Part shown: positions 56,292 through 64,000 of the stretch, piece by piece
Layout: every line of letters starts with the position of its first letter
Position numbering within the stretch: the stretch's first letter is position 1
DNA from: Lentinus brumalis
Taxonomy: Eukaryota > Basidiomycota > Agaricomycetes > Polyporales > Polyporaceae
Assembly (NCBI GenBank): GCA_001792895.1
Contig: MARA01000012.1
Coordinates: 744,001-808,000 of the forward strand
DNA length: 64,000 nucleotides
Direction: 5' to 3'
The notes under the pieces: model-generated
The model's input: the letters and a program-made list of their open reading frames with translations, nothing else
The model's database searches: none
What the model was told of the DNA's origin: nothing
Made by a program: the position numbers and the translations under genes

Positions 56292-57336
56292 CTACAAGCG
56301 ACTTACGGCCGTCATGAGCTGAGCAGGAGATACGTTTGAGAGCTTAAGTCGCCCCAGCACCTCGTCCAGCCCTGCGTCGCCGCCCCTATAGTCCTCCCAG
56401 CTGCTGAAGAGCGGTTTCCACGTCCACTTCCCCCGGACTCGGGAGAACCGGCCGGGTAAAGCGACAATCGGGTCGTTGCCCTCCAGAACACGGAGAGGAC
56501 ATCCCATATTGATGCAACCCATGCAAAGCATCCTCATGTCGTCGAAGATCGCTCTTTGCTCCTCGGGAGCAGTGGGTCGATACTGCGCATAGGTGCCCGA
56601 GATCTTCATTGTGAGCCCCTCGACATCGTATAGGACGAGTGCCGCACCGACGTAGTCGAGATTCTGCGCACGTTCCGCGTGCGACGCGAAGTTGAAGCCG
56701 GAGCGAAACTCGCGCATGTCGTCCACGATCTCCGACGCGCTGAATTCGACCGACTTGATCCTGAACGCGCTCCCGGGGTCTCGGTGGATGCGACGCTCTC
56801 GCGGAGAAAGGGGTGCTAGGCGGAAGCAGAGTGCCTCCGTCGTCCCTTTGTTCTGCATCCAATCAAGGACACCTTCGCGGTGGATGGCGGCCTGCACGAT
56901 GGACGCTATTGCCCAGCTGTGCGCCTCCTTGAAGTCTGCGAGGGCCTCCGAAAAGTCCGCCAAGGAAGAGAAGCCGATGCGGCGTAACTCGGCCAGCACG
57001 AACTCTTCGTGCGGTTGCCCTGTAACGGTGTTGGCGATGACCTTGCATGAGGTTCTGCATGATCTTGGTTAACGCGACGAAGGATCAGAGATAGTGAGCA
57101 CAGCCTAACTTATGCCTCTTCCATGCCGCTTTCTGGCATTCCCTATCGCAGTAGAGTGCCGTGTTGCATGCTACACATCTCCTCAGTTCTCGGGGGGCCT
57201 TGGAGCACCACTCGCACGTCCGTAGCTGTGGTGGAGCAACAGCGGAATACGATCCGCAAATGATGGGAGCCCTGGAGGAGCTCGTGTACAGATTTCGAGA
57301 AGTCATGTTATGGGGAGGTGCAGAGTGACTAGACAT
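56292..57336 (-). CDS. MYND zinc-finger protein (copy 6)
   Basis: Exon 1 (57336-57110) ends with the finger CEWCSKAPRELRRCVAC, LYCDRECQKAAWKRHK, split in phase 2 as in all MYND copies here. A 46-nt intron (57109-57064) leads to exon 2 (57063-56292); 332 aa in total. The body, RRIGFSSLADFSEALADFKEAHSWAI, RRIHRDPGSAFRIKSVEFSASEI, EEQRAIFDDMRMLCMGCINMGCPLRVL, PGRFSRVRGKWTWKPLFSSWEDY, aligns in layout with copies 1, 4 and 5 (FCTRSI, PGTF, WTWK, DW.SY), though it is much diverged. It is divergent from Dicer, with 196 bp between start codons. MTSRNLY at 57303 is an alternative start. Confidence 0.85.
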
Positions 57337-57532
57337 TTAAGCAACGGGGTTCATGACGAGGCTATCATACAACGTACATGCCTGCAGATCTTATCTTATC
57401 GTGTACTTCCTGCCGCAGCAGCAGTTCCCGACCAAACCAGCTTGCTCTCCTTGCTCTCTCCCAACATGTCTTCTTGTTTATAATCTCAACACTGAGCTTG
57501 TATATTGGCATCTTTCTTGGCTTTCGACCACC

Positions 57533-60500
57533 ATGTCAGTCCCTCTGGACGAAATCAGTGACGTGCTCCTTCCGCGGCGGTACCAGGAGGAGATCTTCGT
57601 GCGGGCTCAGCAAGGGAATGTCATCGCAGCACTTGACACGGGCAGTGGGAAGACCTACATCAGCACGCTTCTCATCAAGTGGGTGGTTGCGCAGCATGTG
57701 GGGAAGGAGAGAATCGTCGTGTTCCTCGTTCCGAAGGTAGCGCTTGTGCAGCAGCAGGGCGAGTTCATCGCAAAGCAGACGTCGCTGCGCGTCCGGGAGT
57801 TCTCTGGCGCCACGGCGCACGAGATGAGCGATAGGACAGGATGGAAGAGGGAGTTTGACGACTCGGATGTCTTCGTCATGACAGGTATGTTCATCGTCGT
57901 GCGCTCGCAATATGCCAGAGTCCACATTCCCGTTACAGCTCAAATATTCCTCAACGTCTTAACACATTCGCACTGGCGGATGGACAAGGTGGGCTTCTCA
58001 GTGTATGCAGTTTCTCCCCTGCTCACAGGTATAGCAACACAGGTCTCCCTGCTCATATTCGACGAATGCCACCACACGCGCAAGAACCATGCGTACAATG
58101 GGATCATGCGCGAGTACTTCCAGGTGCCCTCCAACAGGCGCCCCAAGGTCTTTGGCATGACTGCATCGCCGATCTGGAATCCAAAGAACGCCGCAGACTC
58201 ACTCACCGCTCTTGAGCGCAATCTTGACGCGAAAGTGATCGCCGTCAAGGAACATGTCGACGAACTCGTTGGGCATGCGCCTCGACCGGAGGAGGTGTGT
58301 GAAAGACCATCGTGTACGACAGAGGCTGACCATTTTGATAGCACATCACAGTATACCCTGTGCCACCAGACTCATACCCTGATTACCCCACACGATCATT
58401 ACGACAGGCCTTGGAACTAGAGAGTCTTCCGCCAGAAATTGACATTCCGGTTGACAAAGTCATGACAAGATACGAAGTGACGCTTTACAGCTTAGGTCCC
58501 TTCGGTGCAGAGTACTTCCTCTACACCGAGGTCAGACAACGCGTCATGCAGCTCATTCAGGAAGCTGTGGAGACAGCCATGGACACGCTCACCACAGACC
58601 AGTATGCCCTCGTCGTTGATGGCGGCGCGATGAGCGGTTTTGCCCGAGCGGTCCACCCCAAGCTTAGACAGCTGGAGTCCGTCTTGGCGGACTACCAATC
58701 GTTCTTCGACCCTCCGCAGGATGGGACGGCGCCGAGCCCTATCCCGCTCACCTGGTGCTCTCCCAAGGTCAAGGTCTTGACAGAGGTTCTTTTCACGCGT
58801 CACACGCCGACCTTCCAGGGAATAGTCTTCGTCGAGCAGCGCCACATCGCTAACTGTTTGGCAGCGATGCTACCCCGTATCCCTTTGCTCACTCATCTCA
58901 TCAAAAGCGAGAGTCTTGTTGGCCATGGTACCGGCGGCAGCGTCACCAAAGCGCAGCTCAAAGGAATGGCTACCCGCGGCCAGCAAGACACTGTGAAGAT
59001 GTTCAGGGACCGAGAGTTGAACCTTCGTATGTGGTCGCTGCATCTGCGAGGTTAGAAGCTGACTGAGAGTGCACAGTCGTTGCTACTTCCGTTGCAGAAG
59101 AAGGCTTAGACTTCCCCGTAGGTTACTGTCTTTCGTTGGCTGAGGCGTGGGTCCCTGCTGCTTTGCAAGCCGACATCCTACTGGTCAACCCAGTGTTACG
59201 CGCTTGTTGCGGTTTGTAACACCCGCGTGACCCTCGGCTGGCTTGTGGCTTGCCTCAGAGTGTCAATTTGCACTTGGAGCATGGACCCATGCCTCAGTAG
59301 ATGCATTGCGTTGAGCTGACCTTGTCTAGGCCTGCGATCTGGTCATCCGGTTCGATCCGGTGCAGCATATGGTTGGATACCTACAGTCTCGCGGCCGAGC
59401 GCGCCACAAGACCTCTACGTTCATCATTATGGTCCAGGACGGTGCTCAAGTCCAAGCTGAGCGATATCTACAATTCCTCCACAGCGAACCTCACTTGAAG
59501 AAGGTTTATCAAGATCGCGACGTCGGTGTTGAGGTCCACCACGAGGATGAGGCGGAAGATGAGCTGCCAGATCCGTATGACCTTGCAGAGCGAGAACGCT
59601 ACATCGTACCGTCGACTGGTGCCGTCCTCACCTACAACAGTGCCATTGGCCTGCTCAACCACCTCTGCTCCCTGATTCCTCGCGACAGGTTCACTCCCAT
59701 GCACACCCCCAAGTATTCTGGCGAGTATACCGCTACGGTGCAGTTGCCATCCAGTTTGCCGCTACCGCCGGAACTCCTTGTCTACAGCGGCCCGTCCAGG
59801 CGTTCAAAAAGGGAAGCGAAGCGCGCCGCCGCGTTCCTCGCTGTGAAGAGCTTGCACGCCTTGGGCGTCTTCGACGACTTCCTCCTCCCTGCGAAGAGTT
59901 CTCATGCCACCGACAATGAGGATCCGGACGGTGTCGCTATCACGGACGTCAGCTCGGTCCCGGACACACTGAATGTGCGTATCCGCGATCCATGGTGTGT
60001 GGGCTCCACGTTGTGGTTGCACATTGTCTACGTCGACGGTGTCGCTACCGCCGGACTCGTCACCGGGACCTCCCTACCCCCCACCGATTTGCGTGCGAAC
60101 GACAACTTCATCTCAATCGCCGATGGCACAGAGCTGGTGTTGCATCCTTTGGACGCTTGGAGCCAGCGCCGTGCGATGCAGGACTATACGAGGATGGGTG
60201 TCTGGTGGTGCATCACCGGTAGAGGGATCACTCTCCCGCTGACATGCTACCTGGTCCCCATCACTCGTGACCACAAGGTGGACTTCGACGCGGTCCAGCT
60301 CGCGGTTGCTCACCCCTACGGGTCGTACAACTGGGACGGTATCGGGGAGGAACACTATGAACACCTCATGTATATGAACAACAAGGAGTTCGGCCGACCG
60401 CTCCTCCTGCAGAAGTTCCGCCCTGATATCATCCCGTTGTCGGCCCCACCTGAGGGATCGAAAGAGGCTGCGTACCCCACGTATCGCGATTACTGGCTAC

Positions 60501-62441
60501 ACAAGTACACGAGGAAAGGTCATGGGCCGTACATCTCCACCGATGGACTGTGCGTAGAGGGATTGGCGCTGTCGCGCAACAGCTCTTGTGCATACTCCCT
60601 GGAGAACAACCACATGCCCCCTTCCGTCTCTAAAGAGCCCATCACCGTCATCTTCCCTCGCGAGCTATGCAGATGGATCCTCATCCCCGAGCATATGTGG
60701 CGCACATTCTTCGTTCTTCCGGAGCTCTGTCACCGAATTACAGATGTGTACCGCGTACGGGAGCTCCGTGCCTCGCTCAAATTGCCCCATATCGCCGACG
60801 ACCTGCTTGTTCAGGCGATCACGCTCCCGAGCGCGAATGCGGGGTTCAACAACCAGCGTCTGGAGACATACGGGGATGCCGTGCTGAAGCTATGCGCCGT
60901 CGTTCACCTCTACACCAAGTTCCCCCACCGCCACGAGGGCCAGCTCGACAACATGAAGCGCACGTCCGTCGCGAACAGAACACTACTCGCACGTGCGCTC
61001 GAGCGCCATTTGGAACAGCATCTCTCGCCGGAGCCGCAGAGTATCCGCCTTTGGAGATATGTTGTCGGATCTGAGGAAGAGCAGTACGCCATCCGTCCAT
61101 GTCGCTCAGCCCTCCGGCAGTTCCCCAGGAGAAGTCTGCAGGATTGCATGGAGGCCATTCTTGGTGCGAGCTTTGCCGCGGGTGGGATCGATATGGCTCT
61201 CCGCACTGGCACTGTGCTGGGTTTGTCGTTTGGTGGGCCTGCTCCGTGGCACGTGCGCTACTCTCATCTTCTTCCCGAGGCTCCGGTGTCGCCTTTGTTC
61301 AAGGGCCTACAAGAGACACTGGGGTATTCCTTTGGACACGGGCAGCTCCTGCTTGAAGCCATCACTCACCCATCTTTCCGTACGGACAACTCATCCTATC
61401 AGCGACTCGAATTCCTCGGAGATGGTGAGCACGTTCCTGATTCATGGGACCTCAACTGACGGACCATCACAGCTGTCGTAGACCTCGTCGTGACAGACTA
61501 CCTGTACAGGAAGTTTCCCTATGCGACATCCGGGCAGCTCTCCTGGGCCCGCTCGCGTGCTGTATGTGCCCCGGCACTCGCCTCGATTGCGGTGAAGAAA
61601 CTCGCACTTCACAAACTGCTTCTCATCAACAACACGGAGCTCAGCATCGCTATCAGCAACTACATTCCCATCCTCGAGGAGATTTCTGCCGAAGAGGTCG
61701 TCCTGCACGGTTGGAAGTACGATCCGCCGAAGGCGCTCAGCGACGTATTCGAGAGCATCATGGGCGCGCTGTTCATCGACTGTGACTGGATGTATGACAA
61801 GGCCGCTACGATCATTGAAGTCGTCATGGAGGACCTGCTCGCAGTCCTTAGCCCTGACTTGCCGAAGGACCCGATGTCAGAGCTCATGGTGTGGGTAGCG
61901 CAGGCCGGCTGTAGATGCGTCAGCTTCTCGTGAGCTTTTCCTACTTGTGTTTGAAGTGGTCCCTAACACGCGTATGCTCCCTTCCAGGAAATCATACAGC
62001 CGCCCGGAGGTACGGCGGGCTGACTGCATGTCTGTGCTTGTGCATGGGAAGACCGTTGCTGGGCCCATTGCAGCTCGTGAACTCTCCCTGGCCAAGGGTC
62101 TCGCCGCGGAGAAGGCGCGGGCAGTGCTATCAGACCCGGACTCGCCACACCACCTCTCGCGTGTGTGCGAGTGCCCGAAGAAGGGAGCGTCGAGACCTGC
62201 CCATCCTCAACACGCTGAGCCCATGGAGGAACTCCCGCTGGATGTTCCAGACAAAGAGGACTTGTGCGACGAGACGGACGAAGGGTTCGCTATGCTGGCG
62301 AGGATACTGGTGGAAGAGACGCAGGACCCGGTCGTCGAGGAGGAGGAGGAGTCTGGCAGTGAGGAGGAACATACAGACGAAGATTGGGTGGAGGAGACAG
62401 AGGTCGAGATGATGATGGAGATGATGGAGGTGGACGAATAG
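57533..62441 (+). CDS. DCL: Dicer-like RNase III (RNA silencing)
   Basis: It starts MSVPLDEISDVLLPRRYQ. N-terminal DExH helicase: LDTGSGKT (Walker A), FDECHH and GMTASP. The C-terminal helicase domain includes FVEQRH, VATSVAEEGLDFPACDLVIRFD and YLQSRGRARH. Dimerisation (DUF283) domain: NSAIGLLNHLC, REAKRAAAFLAVKSLH. A long middle region with no clear PAZ signature follows. RNase IIIa: NNQRLETYGDAVLKLC and DCMEAILGASF; RNase IIIb (from 61380): YQRLEFLGDAVVDLVV and DVFESIMGALF, with catalytic E/D pairs intact. A C-terminal dsRNA-binding-like segment (VLVHGKTVAGPIAAREL) ends in a Glu-rich tail. About nine exons, all phases closing. It cuts long dsRNA into small RNAs for quelling and transposon control. 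Confidence 0.95.
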
Positions 62442-63619
62442 AATCCTCGGTGTATAAGTAACAGTCTCCATTGTATCTGGTGTAGACAATGTACCACATG
62501 TAACAATATTCCAGGGAAATCTGTTGTACCAGTCCAGATGTAGAGATCAGCATGTGTACCCATCCTCCGAGCTAAACTTGAGCGTGCATGTTGGCGGCTT
62601 AACGTGATCACTTATCAAAGCGCATCTCATGTTACGAAGGTGCATGGGAAGTGAATCGGCACTCGGCCAACCCTGCGGCCACGTTCATCCTAGCAGGCAT
62701 GATATGCACGAGCGTCGAGCGCACGAACTTTCTCGAGCGGAGCTTCGGGAAGATGTACGGGACAACTGCGCTGTATCGCGTTCACGCAGACCGGCGATAC
62801 AAAACCTCCATCGGGAGGGTTACATGAGTCCCCACGCGTCCAGTTCACCACTAACGTCGGCCTCCCTCCATCTTCTGCTCCGTCCACGCCTTCCAATTGC
62901 CACCGTAGATCGTCGCCAAGGCCGCGGTGACATACCACACTAGCGTCCGTGACGGCATTCCCATACGTAACACCGACAAGATGGGACCCGCAGCGAGTGT
63001 ACCTGGACTCTTCGTGCGACAGATAGAGATGGACCTGGAGTCCTCAGCGCGGAAGCTGGGCGGCGTTCGCCGGAGGTATGGACAGAATGAAGTGGCAGCC
63101 GAGTCAGTTAATTAGCAAGCTTCCGCCGGCCTGCGCAATGAGACTCTTTGACTATTAATGAGCCTGGGTAACATAAACGTCTTGTCAAAGACACTACCTG
63201 TATGATCGTATACACGTTGAGCATGCATCCCAGCAAGCGTTTGGCAGACGCTAAACAATGAACCAAGTCAGTATGTCACTGCACATGCCCTCGCTGTGGT
63301 TTTTGCTATGTTCCATACGCCACTCAACAATTGTAATGTGATTCACAGTTTGGTCTGCAATACGTTCTGCACCGAAGACCGTATGATTGCTCCAAACCAC
63401 CATGCATGCTGAGCTCGTACGACTCTACGTCGGATGCAGACCTCACGATGGTTGGGCTGGTAAAGCGGCTCTGCTATGTTTGACCATGCAAAGCCATGGC
63501 AACACTTGCATACCTTCGAAGAGCTCGCTCAATTTGTTCAGCGGGAGGATGGCAGCCGAAGAGGGCACTGGGGGCAAGGCAGTAGAACCGAATAGACGAC
63601 GTGAACTCACAAGTGCTTA
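62442..63619. other. Interval downstream of Dicer, nothing confident
   Basis: The minus strand at 62940-62860 reads WYVTAALATIYGGNWKAWTEQKM, which looks protein-like, perhaps an exon of a small membrane or mitochondrial protein. I cannot build a start, splice and stop around it. The rest shows only short unsupported frames. Confidence 0.3.
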
Positions 63620-63994
63620 TCATGTCTCGTACAGCTCGTCCTCACGGACCACAATTTGCTCGGTGACTTGCTTCCCGCTCGGCTTCGTCTTGGTGCCTGA
63701 CTGACCGCTGCCGGCTCCAGTAGCTCCGCGACCCAGCTTGTTCTTCCGTCCACTTCCCCGTGCAGGTCCCGCGGCGGGCTCGTCCACGCCGTCCCCGATT
63801 CGGATCACAACACTAACGGTGGATTTGCCTCGTGTGCGGTATGATATGTCATCGTCCTCGTCGTCCGGTATGACCTCGTCCTGCACCTCGACGGTACCCG
63901 TGAGGATCTCGGTGTGAATTTCGTCTTGAGGAAAGGGAAGTATAGGTGGAAGGGACAGCGCGAGTTGCATCAGATGTGGTATAGCGGCGCCCAT
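63620..63994 (-). CDS. Unidentified protein, C-terminal part (probably continues past the window edge)
   Basis: An open minus-strand frame to the stop at 63620 reads EILTGTVEVQDEVIPDDEDDDISYRTRGKS, a Gly/Lys/Arg-rich disordered stretch and KQVTEQIVVREDELYET. The ATG at 63994 is six bases from the edge, so it is probably not the true start. No domain is recognised. Confidence 0.4.
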   Translation of the reverse strand: MGAAIPHLMQLALSLPPILPFPQDEIHTEILTGTVEVQDEVIPDDEDDDISYRTRGKSTVSVVIRIGDGVDEPAAGPARGSGRKNKLGRGATGAGSGQSGTKTKPSGKQVTEQIVVREDELYET

Positions 63995-64000
63995 CGCGCT

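Noticed and set aside
62690..62940. Small minus-strand gene containing WYVTAALATIYGGNWKAW
   Set aside because: Protein-like run but no consistent start, splice or stop; left as an unresolved interval.

Overview
This is a stretch of nuclear genome from a filamentous basidiomycete, most likely an Agaricomycete of the wood-decay (Polyporales-like) kind. The genes are split by many 45-70 nt GT-AG introns. The gene content fits this group: a Plavaka transposase, an expanded MYND zinc-finger family, a cytochrome P450, a secreted RlpA/expansin-like protein, a Dicer, Ty3/gypsy and tyrosine-recombinase retroelements. The species call is inference; no rRNA or species marker is present.

Layout. 1-2.2 kb: 5' part of a Plavaka transposase gene running off the left edge (minus). 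2.7-4.9 kb: a MYND gene and a decayed MYND copy (minus). 5.2-5.6 kb: L-rhamnose-mutarotase-like gene (minus). 6.2-7.3 kb: Rab11/Ypt31 GTPase (plus). 7.8-10.6 kb: splicing factor CWC22 (minus), divergent from a LACTB2-like metallo-beta-lactamase (10.8-12.0 kb). 12.1-14.8 kb: ITFG1/TIP-like FG-GAP membrane glycoprotein (minus). 15.6-16.5 kb: unknown gene. 17.6-19.9 kb: P450. 20-21.5 kb: gene-free, palindrome- and motif-rich. 21.6-22.6 kb: MYND gene; 22.7-23.7 kb: membrane protein (minus). 24.2-27.4 kb: two more MYND genes whose 3' ends carry DNA-transposon insertions (27.4-29.5 kb is one such element). 30-31 kb: phosducin-like PLP2 (minus); 31-34.3 kb: unknown conserved gene and spartin/senescence-domain gene; 34.6-35.9 kb: histidine phosphatase (minus); 36.6-37.5 kb: CDC42; 39.6-40.1 kb: secreted RlpA-like protein. 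42.3-54.3 kb: a Ngaro-like tyrosine-recombinase retrotransposon (minus) split by a complete, young Ty3/gypsy chromoviral LTR element (46.5-52.7 kb, plus). 54.6-55.4 kb: EMC4. 56.3-57.3 kb: MYND gene (minus), divergent from a Dicer-like RNase III gene (57.5-62.4 kb). The right end has one unidentified partial gene.

Together the genes are a housekeeping set (vesicle traffic, splicing, ER membrane insertion, polarity, RNA silencing) interleaved with young mobile DNA. The most notable structures are an inverted duplication of a two-gene MYND block whose plus-strand copy received two different transposon insertions, and the split-direct-repeat retroelement with GT-AG introns and a nested LTR element.

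Quality caveat: at least eight otherwise intact reading frames, including the essential CDC42, are broken by the loss of exactly one base, often in a short homopolymer. This looks more like systematic sequencing deletions than real pseudogenes, so 'broken' calls here should be read with that in mind.
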